A DNA stretch of 64,000 nt from a virus (IMGVR_UViG_3300042939_000736:226711-290710); one strand, 5' to 3'; positions 42,893 through 51,146 are shown, counted from the first letter of the stretch. The notes: generated by a model not told the origin, from the letters alone. Numbers and translations: made by a program.

Positions 42893-43036
42893 GAGTGTAT
42901 GCAGTAGAGATCTGCTTATGATGGTAGGGACAAACACTTTAAAAAAGGGTCCCAAAGAGATAAGCCGTTTAGTAGTTTTGGTCGATAAAAACTAACGGAT
43001 TTTATAGTAATGGTTCACCGATCGAAACCAATACTC
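42893..43036 (+). ncRNA. Structured RNA element 5 between tRNAs
   Basis: A 144-base segment closed by GAGTGT/ATACTC (one G-U). Inner hairpins: GCAG/CTGC, GGGAC/GTCCC and CCGTTTAGT/ACTAACGG. The hairpin GTGACAAC/GTTGTCAC follows at 43078-43101. Confidence 0.5.
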
Positions 43037-43107
43037 ATGATGTCAGAAAGGTTGATCACCTAATTCATGTAAACACCGTGACAACACCCCAAAGTTGTCA
43101 CACTTTT

Positions 43108-43183
43108 GCGGGAGTAGCTCAATTGGTAGAGTTCCAGCCTTCCAAGCTGGCTGTTGAGGGTTCGAATCCCTTCTCCCGCTCCA
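43108..43183 (+). tRNA. tRNA-Gly (TCC), CCA encoded
   Basis: Acceptor GCGGGAG/CTCCCGC then TCCA; anticodon arm CCAGC-CTTCCAA-GCTGG. Confidence 0.9.
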
Positions 43184-43187
43184 AGTT

Positions 43188-43260
43188 GGGCCTGATGCCG
43201 ACGGCAGGTCGAGTGGTTTGCAACCACATCGTTTGGGTTCGATTCCCACAGTGTCCACCA
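43188..43260 (+). tRNA. tRNA-Ala (TGC), divergent, CCA encoded
   Basis: Anticodon stem GTGG/CCAC with loop TTTGCAA; T arm and terminal CCA present. The acceptor helix (GGGCCTG/AGTGTCC) has mismatches and the D arm is compact (GCC-GAC-GGC). May be poorly functional. Confidence 0.6.
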
Positions 43261-43284
43261 AATAAACAAAAAAACAAAGTAGTG

Positions 43285-43440
43285 ATGAAGGAAGTTTTGT
43301 CAGGAACTTTAAAATCAAGAAAAGTTAATTTTGTTCAGATTGAAAATAACAGTGATTTTTTAAGTTCTTTAAGAAAAAAAATAAAAAAAAGAATAAGTAA
43401 TTTAAAAAAAACAATTAAATTTGTAAAAAAAAGAAGATGA
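43285..43440 (+). CDS. Small very basic protein, 51 aa
   Basis: Frame MKEVLSGTLKSRKVNFVQIE, then a Lys/Arg-rich helix to the end. In-frame upstream sequence is tRNA, so the ATG at 43285 is the only credible start. Possibly binds RNA or DNA. Confidence 0.5.
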   Translation: MKEVLSGTLKSRKVNFVQIENNSDFLSSLRKKIKKRISNLKKTIKFVKKRR

Positions 43441-43513
43441 GTTTCCCTACATCCCGGATTAGTGAGAAACTTAAAGAGGGACAAAAGTGGTACACAAGTC
43501 CACGACTCATCTT
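43434..43513 (+). ncRNA. Structured RNA element 6 between tRNAs
   Basis: An 80-base segment closed by AAGATGAGT/ACTCATCTT (9 bp, perfect), with AGTTTC/GAAACT and GTGG/CCAC inside. It overlaps the end of the basic gene by 7 bases. Confidence 0.5.
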
Positions 43514-43518
43514 AATTT

Positions 43519-43590
43519 GGTCGGTTCATCTAGGGGTCAGGATACAAGGTTTTCATCCTTGTCACACGGGTTCGAATCCCGTACCGACTA
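43519..43590 (+). tRNA. tRNA-Glu (TTC)
   Basis: Acceptor GGTCGGT/ACCGACT; anticodon arm CAAGG-TTTTCAT-CCTTG. Confidence 0.85.
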
Positions 43591-43615
43591 CAAACCTGTC
43601 AAGGTAGTACAGGAA

Positions 43616-43731
43616 GGTCAGGAGTGTAATGAGGCACGGTGCCAAGTCCTAAAGACACCACGGTCCAAGAGCAATTTGGACGCGAGAAGTTATAAGGTTG
43701 CTCATTGTAGGTTCGAATCCTACCCTGACTT
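43616..43731 (+). tRNA. Anomalous 116-base tRNA-like RNA
   Basis: Acceptor GGTCAGG/CCTGACT, D-like arm GTG-TAATGAGG-CAC and T arm GTAGG-TTCGAAT-CCTAC, with about 40 extra bases in the middle, including GTCCAA/TTGGAC. No anticodon arm can be fixed with confidence. It resembles the 125-base case at 42530. Confidence 0.45.
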
Positions 43732-43747
43732 CACGGTTCGGATCATC

Positions 43748-43827
43748 ACCGAATAGTATGCCCAATACGATGAGAAATGAGGTGATACCTCATATGGGAC
43801 TTCTGATAGATAAAGGATCTATTCGGT
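43748..43827 (+). ncRNA. Structured RNA element 7 between tRNAs
   Basis: An 80-base segment closed by ACCGAATAG/CTATTCGGT (9 bp, perfect), containing TGAGG/CCTCA and CCCA/TGGG. A further hairpin GAGGGT/ACCCTC follows at 43853-43878. Confidence 0.5.
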
Positions 43828-43887
43828 TTGACTAACCGCGGGAAATATCAAAGAGGGTTGAAGAACTACGTACCCTCGAGTCCAATT

Positions 43888-43959
43888 GGTCCATTGGTGT
43901 AGTGGCTAACATTCATCCCTGTCACGGATGAGCCGCGAGTTCGATTCTCGCATGGACCG
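43888..43959 (+). tRNA. tRNA-Asp (GTC)
   Basis: Acceptor GGTCCAT/ATGGACC; anticodon arm CATCC-CTGTCAC-GGATG. Confidence 0.9.
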
Positions 43960-43984
43960 CCAAACTTATTAAAAATTAACCATT

Positions 43985-44254
43985 ATGAAAACTTTTCAAG
44001 ACTTGGAATTTATAAAAATAAATGATGCACCGTTTATGGTTGGTAAAAAATCCCGTATGCATTTTGATAATGGGTTCGGTGTATCTGTTGTATCACACTC
44101 TTATTCATATGGGGGTCGTGATGGTCTTTATGAAGTCGCGGTCCTTGACTCTGACGACAATCTTACCTACGATACTCCAATAACCAATGATGTAATGGGT
44201 TACTTAACTGAACAAGATGTTACTAATGTCATGAAACAAGTTCAAGAGCTATAA
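43985..44254 (+). CDS. Hypothetical protein, 89 aa
   Basis: A small alpha/beta protein (FGVSVVSHSYSYGGRDGLYEVAV, read in parts, then a helical end). It resembles small early proteins of T4-like phages but I cannot name it. It sits inside the RNA island. Confidence 0.65.
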   Translation: MKTFQDLEFIKINDAPFMVGKKSRMHFDNGFGVSVVSHSYSYGGRDGLYEVAVLDSDDNLTYDTPITNDVMGYLTEQDVTNVMKQVQEL

Positions 44255-44257
44255 AAG

Positions 44258-44326
44258 ATGACAGTTTTTTTATTCATAACATTTTTAACGACACTTTTTT
44301 TGTTGAGAAAAAAAAGAAAGTTTTAA
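44258..44326 (+). CDS. Possible 22-aa membrane peptide
   Basis: MTVFLFITFLTTLFLLRKKR and KF, 3 bases after the preceding stop: one membrane helix and a basic end. Confidence 0.35.
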   Translation: MTVFLFITFLTTLFLLRKKRKF

Positions 44327-44339
44327 GTAGATAAAAAAA

Positions 44340-44413
44340 GGTCTCTTAGCTCATTAGGTTAGAGCAACTGACTCATAATCAGTAGGTGGTTGGTTCGATC
44401 CCAACAGGGACCA
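44340..44413 (+). tRNA. tRNA with CAT anticodon (Met or Ile2)
   Basis: Acceptor GGTCTCT/AGGGACC; anticodon arm ACTGA-CTCATAA-TCAGT. Third CAT tRNA of the island, so one may be lysidine-modified Ile. Confidence 0.85.
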
Positions 44414-44458
44414 CAAAAGTATTGAATATTTTAAAACAGAAATTATTATTTATAATAT

Positions 44459-44532
44459 GCACCCGTAGCTCAGCTGGATAGAGCAACTGCCTTCTAAGCA
44501 GTAGGTCAATGGTTCGAATCCATTCGGGTGTA
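44459..44532 (+). tRNA. tRNA-Arg (TCT), second copy
   Basis: Acceptor GCACCCG/CGGGTGT; anticodon arm ACTGC-CTTCTAA-GCAGT. Differs in sequence from the copy at 39714. Confidence 0.9.
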
Positions 44533-44550
44533 CTTTTTTTTTATTTTTTT

Positions 44551-44581
44551 TTTGGAAATCAAAAAGTTTCCTGTATCTTTG
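44551..44581 (+). promoter_or_regulatory. Bacteroidota-type promoter (TTTG-19-TATCTTTG)
   Basis: TTTG 44551-44554 and TATCTTTG 44574-44581, before the gene at 44605. Confidence 0.7.
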
Positions 44582-44604
44582 TTGAAATAAATAACGATAA
44601 AGAT

Positions 44605-45354
44605 ATGACAACAGACATCACAGCACAGGTAAAAAATTACAACGGTAAAAATTCATTCATTTTGAAAATGAAAGACGCAATTAGTAAATATGGATCACTT
44701 ACTGTGAACCAAAAATCTGCAGTAGAAAAAATTTTTAAGAATGTTGATGAAGTAAAGTCAGTTGAAATGACTGAAGATCTTAAGAAAATTGCATCCTATG
44801 ACGGGCCAAATTCTTTTGTTTTGGATATTAAAAATAAACTTACTCAATATGGTAAACTTTCTGAAAAACAAATTTCGGCTGGTTTGAAGCAAATCGACAA
44901 AGAACAAAACAAAACTGTTGTTCGTAAAGTTAATGTACCAGCAATTGGTGATACTATCAAAGTTGGTAGAAAAATTGGTCAACAACTTAAAGAAAAATAC
45001 GGTCTTAATTTTAACCCAATTTTGTTGGACATCACAAAAGTTTTATCGTTTTCTGCTAAAGCTGTAAAATTTTCAGGTAAAATGACCGTAAAACGTGGTG
45101 ACGTTTGTGTGTGTTGTGCAAAAACTCTTACCGATGAGTTTTCAATGTTAACTAAAATGGGTAAGACATGTGCGAAACACATGGGTGTTGAGTACATCAC
45201 AGACGCAAGTGAGGCGGATAAATTCCGTGAAGAGTACCTACGTCGTGTTGAAGAAATTGGTGAAATGGAATTTTGGGTTCCAAATTCCCAAATTAAATCT
45301 TGGGAAGGAGACACTAATGTTCTTCAAAAAATGTCACACCTTTGGTTCAAATAA
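44605..45354 (+). CDS. Two-repeat protein with zinc-finger-like motif, 249 aa
   Basis: Two similar ~38-residue units open the protein: YNGKNSFILKMKDAISKYGS and YDGPNSFVLDIKNKLTQYGK, each followed by a helix with [VE]xQ. Later, CVCCAKTLTDEFSMLTKMGK continuing to CAKHMG offers Cys/His ligands for zinc. I recall repeats of the YG-x-L-[ST]-x-x-Q type from phage and bacterial DNA-related proteins, but no function is certain. A strong host-type promoter suggests early, abundant expression. Confidence 0.65.
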   Translation: MTTDITAQVKNYNGKNSFILKMKDAISKYGSLTVNQKSAVEKIFKNVDEVKSVEMTEDLKKIASYDGPNSFVLDIKNKLTQYGKLSEKQISAGLKQIDKEQNKTVVRKVNVPAIGDTIKVGRKIGQQLKEKYGLNFNPILLDITKVLSFSAKAVKFSGKMTVKRGDVCVCCAKTLTDEFSMLTKMGKTCAKHMGVEYITDASEADKFREEYLRRVEEIGEMEFWVPNSQIKSWEGDTNVLQKMSHLWFK

Positions 45355-45360
45355 AAAAAA

Positions 45361-45410
45361 AGTGGGGTTTGTTCATCAATAGAACGGCCCCACTCATTTT
45401 GTATTTTTTT
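45361..45410 (+). terminator. Terminator hairpin
   Basis: AGTGGGG, 20-base loop containing GTTC/GAAC, CCCCACT, then T-rich sequence. Confidence 0.75.
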
Positions 45411-45449
45411 GTTAAAATTTTTTATTATTTATATTATAAACATCATCAC

Positions 45450-45539
45450 ATGGACAACTCAATCATAGCGGCAATATTAACACCAATAGTTCTATTTGGT
45501 ATTTTTCTTTATTTCTACTTTACAGATAAAGAATACTAA
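45450..45539 (+). CDS. Small membrane protein, 29 aa
   Basis: MDNSIIAAILTPIVLFGIFL and a short charged end: one membrane helix. Convergent with the next gene. Confidence 0.45.
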   Translation: MDNSIIAAILTPIVLFGIFLYFYFTDKEY

Positions 45540-45543
45540 AGTT

Positions 45544-46152
45544 TTATTTTATATCGGTAGACTCTAAAAGTGTGTAAGAAAATTTGTTACCATGGATTTT
45601 TGCCGCTTTTTTACATATTGACATAAATTCATCAAAATCTTTAACTCTTTTAAATACCTGACATCCTTCGGACCAATTTTCAACCCAAGTCGAGTCCTGA
45701 CCGGCTTTGTGTATGTTAATACCAAACATTCCTGTGTCTGTTTTAGTTTCTTCAAAAATTAAATCTTTATTAGAATCTCTCCAAACTGTTACATTACCTA
45801 ATCTTTGGCAAAGAGCGTCGTATTTCCCTTGATGTTTATCAATTTTCCAAACACCTCGATACTGGCCGGGTACTAATCTTGCAACGCCATTTTTGTTGTG
45901 AAATTCCATGACCCCTTTTTTACCAGGATCACATGTTGCCATCCAACAATGAAATTTCCAACTGCCTGTTTCGTCTTTATAAGTTATCGTTAGACAATCA
46001 TCAAAAACATTTGTGACTTTGTCAGCAACACTTGGTTCATTATTTCTAACACCAACAATATTTACATCATAACCTTTGTTAGATGCGTCGTCAAACCATT
46101 TAAAATTTTTTGATTTGACAGTAGTTTCTATTTGTTCTTTTGTATAACACAT
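45544..46152 (-). CDS. L,D-transpeptidase-like (YkuD-type) protein, 202 aa
   Basis: VARLVPGQYRGVWKID, TDTGMFGINIHKAG and WSEGCQVFKRV recall the YkuD catalytic region, where a His (here INIH) and a S-x-G-C motif form the active site; similar proteins are annotated in phages as wall-related. There is no signal peptide, so it would act in the virion or need lysis-stage release. TATATTTATAA precedes it on the minus strand, the late-type element. It stands back to back with the kinase/lysis operon. Confidence 0.6.
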   Translation of the reverse strand: MCYTKEQIETTVKSKNFKWFDDASNKGYDVNIVGVRNNEPSVADKVTNVFDDCLTITYKDETGSWKFHCWMATCDPGKKGVMEFHNKNGVARLVPGQYRGVWKIDKHQGKYDALCQRLGNVTVWRDSNKDLIFEETKTDTGMFGINIHKAGQDSTWVENWSEGCQVFKRVKDFDEFMSICKKAAKIHGNKFSYTLLESTDIK

Positions 46153-46205
46153 AATATATTTTTTTTTATAAATATAAAGTTTTTCAAAAAGTAAATAGTT
46201 TGATA

Positions 46206-46215
46206 ATATTTATTA
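46206..46215 (+). promoter_or_regulatory. Late-type element ATATTTATTA
   Basis: Two bases before the ATG of the first kinase gene; if it is a -10 box the transcript would start within the gene, so its exact role is unclear. Confidence 0.35.
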
Positions 46216-46217
46216 AT

Positions 46218-47975
46218 ATGTCAAAATTGTCTAAAGTATCTTTTTTTATTTCGATAGTGATTATGTCAATTTATTTTGTGACACAATCTTTACTTGTGAC
46301 AGGAAACATAAGTTATAGTAAAAATATCGGTTATGCTGGATATATATGTTTTTTACTTTTTGTATCTTTTTTTGGGATTTACATTTATGAATATTTGAAA
46401 AAAAACAAAAAAATAAAAAAAAGAAGTGATTACGTTAAAAAATTAAATGAAACATTAATATATCAATCATTAAATTCTTCTTTTTTCGAAGGTAACACGT
46501 CAGAAGGCGCTAAAGTTCTAACTAAAGAAGTCAGTAATTCAATCAATGCTGACAGATGCTCAGTTTGGTTGTACAATACAGACAGAACTTCAATTATTTG
46601 TCAACAATTGTATTCCAAAAAAACTGACAGCTGGGAACAAAATTATGAATTATTAAAAGAAGATTATAAACCTTATTTTTTATCTCTTTTATTAAATCCT
46701 ATCATAGTTGCAAATGATGCAAGAAATCATAGTGCAACATCATGTTTTAAAGACACTTATCTTGACCCATTGGGTATTAAATCTATGCTTGATGTTCCCA
46801 TTTCCTACAAGGGAGACACTATTGGGGTAATATGTATTGAAAATTTTGATTTTAGAATTTGGGACCAAGTTGAAATTGATTTTGCTCAAATGTTATCAGC
46901 ATTATATTCATTTGCATATTCAATAAAAGAAAATAATAATGTTAATAAGACAATTGATGATATTGAAGGATTTATAGATCATTCGGTATTAGTAAGTAAA
47001 ACGGATTCTAAGGGTAAGATAGTTTATGTGAATAAAAAGTTTGAAGATGTTTCTGGTTGGAAACTTAGTCAGGTAATAGGAAAAGATCATAACATTGTTA
47101 ATTCAGGAAAACATACCAAAAATTTTTGGAAAGACATGTATAAAACAACAGTAGAAAAAAGAAAGATTTGGAACCAAATAGTTACAAATAAAACAAAAAA
47201 AGGTGAACTTTATTGGGTTGATTCTTATATAATGGCAGAATTTGACGAACAAGATTGTTTAAAAGGGTTTATGTCTATAAGGTATGATGTTACAGATTTG
47301 ATAAAAAAAACTGAAGAAATAGCGAAGAAAAATGTTTATTTGGAACATGCCGCAAAAATATTAAGACATGATATGCATTCAGGAATTAATACTTACATAC
47401 CAAGAGGGATAAGTTCGTTAGAAAGAAGATTGAGTGATAACCAAATTCAAGAATATAAATTGGAAGCCCCTTTGAAAATGTTGAAAGAAGGTCTCAAACA
47501 CGCTCAGAAAGTTTATAAAGGTGTTTATGAATTTACTAATTTAGTAAAAAAAGATTCAGTGCTCAACAAAACTAAAGTAAACTTAAAAGAAATATTAGAA
47601 AGTTACCTATCAACAACATCATATAAATCACAAGTTGTAATTGATACTTTAGAAGACCATGAAGTTAATGAACCTTTATTTTGTACCGCCATCGATAATT
47701 TAATTAGAAATGGCCTCAAATATAATGACAATGATAACAAATTTGTACATTTATATATGGAAGATTTTCAGTTGGTAATTCAGGATAATGGAAGGGGGCT
47801 GTCACAAGAAGAATTTGACAATTTATCGAAACCATACGTAAGAAAAGAAAACCAAAAAGAAAGTGGTAGTGGTTTAGGTTTAAATATATGTTTAGCAATA
47901 CTCAAAGAACACGGATTCAGCGTTTCTTGTGAAAAAAACCATATAGGCACTAAAATTAAAATTAAATTCAAATGA
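46218..47975 (+). CDS. Membrane sensor histidine kinase with GAF and PAS domains, 585 aa
   Basis: Two membrane helices (residues ~7-28 and ~41-58) enclose a ~12-residue external loop. Then: a GAF domain (~80-225; SINADRCSVWLYN, SMLDVPISYKGDTIGVICIE), a PAS domain with PAC end (~235-360), the phosphoacceptor region with H384 in LRHDMHSGINTYIPRG, and the ATPase with N-box (DNLIRNGLKY), DNGRGL and GSGLGLNICLAILKEHG. The ATG after the late element was used in place of an upstream TTG. It starts a seven-gene operon that ends in endolysin and holin. Phage-encoded kinases of this type are very unusual. Confidence 0.9.
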   Translation: MSKLSKVSFFISIVIMSIYFVTQSLLVTGNISYSKNIGYAGYICFLLFVSFFGIYIYEYLKKNKKIKKRSDYVKKLNETLIYQSLNSSFFEGNTSEGAKVLTKEVSNSINADRCSVWLYNTDRTSIICQQLYSKKTDSWEQNYELLKEDYKPYFLSLLLNPIIVANDARNHSATSCFKDTYLDPLGIKSMLDVPISYKGDTIGVICIENFDFRIWDQVEIDFAQMLSALYSFAYSIKENNNVNKTIDDIEGFIDHSVLVSKTDSKGKIVYVNKKFEDVSGWKLSQVIGKDHNIVNSGKHTKNFWKDMYKTTVEKRKIWNQIVTNKTKKGELYWVDSYIMAEFDEQDCLKGFMSIRYDVTDLIKKTEEIAKKNVYLEHAAKILRHDMHSGINTYIPRGISSLERRLSDNQIQEYKLEAPLKMLKEGLKHAQKVYKGVYEFTNLVKKDSVLNKTKVNLKEILESYLSTTSYKSQVVIDTLEDHEVNEPLFCTAIDNLIRNGLKYNDNDNKFVHLYMEDFQLVIQDNGRGLSQEEFDNLSKPYVRKENQKESGSGLGLNICLAILKEHGFSVSCEKNHIGTKIKIKFK

Positions 47976-48574
47976 AAAAAATTTTTTTATTATTCAACTT
48001 TTTATTTATAACTTTTTTGTTACACGGACAAAATTCTTACCCAATCCAAACAATTTTAAAGGGTGATTCAGTTGTAATTTATACCACAGATCAATCAAAT
48101 GATTTGAATTTGACAATAGAAAATCAAAGATTCTTATCATCTACTTATAAAACTAAACTTGAAGACTATAGTAAAAAAATTGACAGTTTAGAAAAAAACA
48201 TAAATAATAAACAGATGGTAATAGATAGTTTATATTTAACACATAAAAATCAAGACAGTTTACAACAAAGATTATACGTACTTGAAAATTGGTTAATAAA
48301 AGCATCAATTGACAACTCTTACATTTATATGTCATGGCCAGATCATACTATTAAATTTGTGGATTTAACATTATATACAGTTCATTGTAGTATGCAAAAT
48401 GGTACTTTAAGAATGATTAGAAGAGGACCAAATGATGAATTTGAAATTTGGAAAGGATTAAATTATATTAGAAAAGAAAGTCCAGAAATTGGTTGGGAAA
48501 TGAAATATACTGAAGACGAACGACCAATAGTAAAAAATCTACCAATAAACATAAAAATTAACGACTACAAATAA
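47972..48574 (+). CDS. Secreted coiled-coil protein, 200 aa
   Basis: Signal peptide (MKKIFLLFNFLFITFLLHGQ), a short strand region, a coiled coil at residues ~50-95 (KKIDSLEKNINNKQMVIDSL), then a compact alpha/beta end. The start overlaps the kinase stop (ATGA). It would sit in the periplasm or outer membrane. It could be a ligand or modulator of the kinases, or a spanin-like lysis protein; there is no lipobox, so a classical o-spanin is less likely. Confidence 0.65.
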   Translation: MKKIFLLFNFLFITFLLHGQNSYPIQTILKGDSVVIYTTDQSNDLNLTIENQRFLSSTYKTKLEDYSKKIDSLEKNINNKQMVIDSLYLTHKNQDSLQQRLYVLENWLIKASIDNSYIYMSWPDHTIKFVDLTLYTVHCSMQNGTLRMIRRGPNDEFEIWKGLNYIRKESPEIGWEMKYTEDERPIVKNLPINIKINDYK

Positions 48575-48575
48575 G

Positions 48576-50030
48576 ATGAAAAAAATAATTTTTATTCTTT
48601 TAATATTGTTTTCATTCTACAATATAACAATCGCACAAGGACTTATCAAAAATAAAAAAGAAATTACCGAGTCTATGTGGGATCAAGGAGTGCCTGTCTT
48701 ACCTGAAGATGAATATATTTCATCTTTAATTGATAAAGTTGGATTCGATAACTTAAGACAAAGAAATAAAGCCGTTAACAAAGAAGAAGCTAAATTGTGT
48801 AGAGAAATTGGTATTGCTTTTTACAATAGAGAAATGTATGAAGCTGCTGATTGGTATTTGGAAAGAGTACGAGGTTTTGTTGAAGTTGTTGAACTTGAAC
48901 CTGAAATAGTTTTTGAAACTAAAAAAGAAGAAACCGAAGAACCTTCAGAAGATTTATCTGTGGAAGATTTGAAAAGTCTACAGTCAGACAAGGTTTTTTT
49001 ACAAAACCTACCAAAAAGTTATGAAAATGTTTCACCTACAGATATGAAAAAATTGGCAGAAGAAATTGAAGGTCAAATAGAAAAACTTATTAAAGAAAAG
49101 GAAGAATTACTAAAAAGACACGCTCCTAAAGAAGTGATAGATGCTAAAGATGCGACTATAGGGTCATTAGGAAAAGAAAAAAAAATCATAGACCTATCAA
49201 TAGATAAAGACAAACTTAAAAATGAAACAAAAGTTTTGGGTATTGAAAAAAGAAATTTGAAATTTTATTTAAATTGGGCAATAGCTATAGGTTTGATATT
49301 AATATTAATAATATTTGTTTTAATACAGAGAAAAACTATCAAAGGACAGGATAAAGAAATTGATAAACAACTAAATGACATAAATACTAAAAACACGTAT
49401 TTAGAACATGCGGCAAGAATAATCAGACATGATATGCATTCTGGTATAAACACATATATTCCAAGGGGTATATCTTCTTTGGAAAAAAGGCTGACTGTCG
49501 ACGACATGAAAAATCTTAAGATCGAAGGTCCAATAAAGATGATTCGTGAAGGTTTAAATCACACCCAAAAAGTTTATAAAAATGTTTATGAATTTACAAA
49601 TTTAGTTAAACAAAATGTTGTTTTAGAAAAAACCAAACAAAATATAAAAAATACTTTAGAACAGTTTTTTGTAAAAACATCATACTATAATCAAATCAAA
49701 ATAAAGAATCTCCCGACTTTAGAAATTAATGAAGTTCTTTTTTGTGGGGCAATTGAAAACTTTGTGAAAAATGGTCTAAAATACAATAATAACGAAAATA
49801 AAGAAGTTTTAATTTTTGAAGAAGATAATTATATAGTAGTACAAGATAATGGTATTGGTATGACATCAACTGAATTTGAAAAACAAATTAAAATAGTTTC
49901 TAAAGAAGATATTGGTGAAATCGGTTTAGGCTTAAATATTTCAATTGCCATTTTAAAAGAACACGGATTTAGTGTTGAATGTGAAAAAAATGAAATTGGA
50001 ACTAAAATAAAAATTAAATTTAAAAGTTAA
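48576..50030 (+). CDS. Second membrane histidine kinase with periplasmic domain, 484 aa
   Basis: A signal/anchor sequence (MKKIIFILLILFSFYNITIAQ), a ~210-residue external part with charged helices (an early TPR-like piece, CREIGIAFYNREMYEAADWY), one membrane helix at ~232-250 (WAIAIGLILILIIFVLI), then DHp with H285 (IRHDMHSGINTYIPRGISSL) and an ATPase (ENFVKNGLKYN, DNGIGM, IGLGLNISIAILKEHG). The kinase core is closely similar to that of the first kinase, so they arose by duplication with different sensor parts and should share a partner. The 3'-end is 4 bases from the receiver gene. Confidence 0.9.
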   Translation: MKKIIFILLILFSFYNITIAQGLIKNKKEITESMWDQGVPVLPEDEYISSLIDKVGFDNLRQRNKAVNKEEAKLCREIGIAFYNREMYEAADWYLERVRGFVEVVELEPEIVFETKKEETEEPSEDLSVEDLKSLQSDKVFLQNLPKSYENVSPTDMKKLAEEIEGQIEKLIKEKEELLKRHAPKEVIDAKDATIGSLGKEKKIIDLSIDKDKLKNETKVLGIEKRNLKFYLNWAIAIGLILILIIFVLIQRKTIKGQDKEIDKQLNDINTKNTYLEHAARIIRHDMHSGINTYIPRGISSLEKRLTVDDMKNLKIEGPIKMIREGLNHTQKVYKNVYEFTNLVKQNVVLEKTKQNIKNTLEQFFVKTSYYNQIKIKNLPTLEINEVLFCGAIENFVKNGLKYNNNENKEVLIFEEDNYIVVQDNGIGMTSTEFEKQIKIVSKEDIGEIGLGLNISIAILKEHGFSVECEKNEIGTKIKIKFKS

Positions 50031-50034
50031 AAAA

Positions 50035-50472
50035 ATGATTGATTCTATTTTATTAGTTGATGATGAGGATTTATTCCACTTGGTGTTTGAAGACGCTTGT
50101 TCTTTATTGGACATAAGTTTATCTTTAAAATCTATAAATAGTGCAGATGAAGCGGCATCAATGTTTAAAAAATGGTTAGAAGAAAAAACACCAGAAAGTA
50201 GACCTGAATGTGTTTTTGTTGATCTTAATATAATTGGTAGTTCATTTGATGGTATTGAACTTATAAGAAAAATAAATTTCGAATACGGAAATCATGTTGT
50301 AATAGGAATTATTTCATCATCTAACGAACCAGAAGAACAAGCTAAAGCACTACAAGCAGGTGCACAATTTTGGATTATAAAATCTGATGAAATTGAACCT
50401 AGACTTGAAGAATTCAAAAAAGATTATGATCAGTATAAAAACAGAACCGCACCATTTAAAGTATACAAATGA
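50035..50472 (+). CDS. Single-domain response regulator, 145 aa
   Basis: A complete receiver domain: D9/D10 (ILLVDDED), phosphoacceptor D63 (CVFVDLNIIG), S94 (GIISSS) and K116 (FWIIKSDE). There is no output domain; the last ~20 residues are a charged tail. It must act by protein-protein contact, like CheY, or pass phosphate on. Its place directly behind two kinases and before a membrane coiled-coil protein (ATGA overlap) suggests that protein as its target. Confidence 0.9.
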   Translation: MIDSILLVDDEDLFHLVFEDACSLLDISLSLKSINSADEAASMFKKWLEEKTPESRPECVFVDLNIIGSSFDGIELIRKINFEYGNHVVIGIISSSNEPEEQAKALQAGAQFWIIKSDEIEPRLEEFKKDYDQYKNRTAPFKVYK

Positions 50473-51146
50473 TTAAAATAGATAGTAATACTAAAAAAAC
50501 TTTAATTGATCTTTATAACAAAAAGGGTATAGGTCTTGAAGGTAATATTACTAAACTTATAGATGTTGAAAACGACGAAGAGTTCAAAACGTATTTAAAA
50601 GAATGTAAGGCTAAAGACGAAGAAAAAAGAAAAAAACGTCTTGACATGACAAAAAAAATACAAAAACAAAATGAAGATTTGGTTGTTGCAAACACAGAAA
50701 ACAATAGAATTATGGAGGAACTTCAACAAAGTTTACTTGAAGTTGAAGAATCCAAAACAATTTTTGAAAACCAAAACAAAGAACTCAACGATTGGAAAAA
50801 AGAAAATTTAGAACTGACTGAAAAATTACAAATTGAAATGTCAAACGCTGAAATGGCTAAGTTAGAAGCCTTGAAGGCTAAGGAAATGGCGGAAAATGAT
50901 TTAGACTTGTTACAGAAAAAAAATCAAACAGAACTTATTTCTACTATAGTCAGAGTTGCTTTATGGGTAATTGTTGGTGTTGGTATAATTACTACTGGTG
51001 TTTATATGTTCACTTTATTATTAGGTAAAGACACACAGGTTATTAGTGCTGCGTGGTCAAATATTTTTGGTATTTTACTTACCAATGCATTTTCAATAGT
51101 GGGTACTATTATGGGGATTAAATATGCAACTGAAAATAAACAATAA
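50469..51146 (+). CDS. Coiled-coil protein with two C-terminal membrane helices, 225 aa
   Basis: Residues ~45-155 form a long charged coiled coil (ENNRIMEELQQSLLEVEESK); two membrane helices follow (~158-180 VRVALWVIVGVGIITTGVYM; ~193-215 WSNIFGILLTNAFSIVGTIM). The N-terminal 30 residues look like a small folded piece. It overlaps the response regulator by ATGA and precedes the endolysin by 10 bases. I infer an effector, such as a holin or antiholin gated by the receiver; no homology is claimed. Confidence 0.65.
   Translation: MIKIDSNTKKTLIDLYNKKGIGLEGNITKLIDVENDEEFKTYLKECKAKDEEKRKKRLDMTKKIQKQNEDLVVANTENNRIMEELQQSLLEVEESKTIFENQNKELNDWKKENLELTEKLQIEMSNAEMAKLEALKAKEMAENDLDLLQKKNQTELISTIVRVALWVIVGVGIITTGVYMFTLLLGKDTQVISAAWSNIFGILLTNAFSIVGTIMGIKYATENKQ

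Noticed and set aside
38341-44532. Regularly spaced repeats that could suggest a CRISPR array
   Set aside because: The repeats are conserved T-arm and D-arm sequences of tRNAs; there are no uniform repeats with equal spacers and no cas genes.
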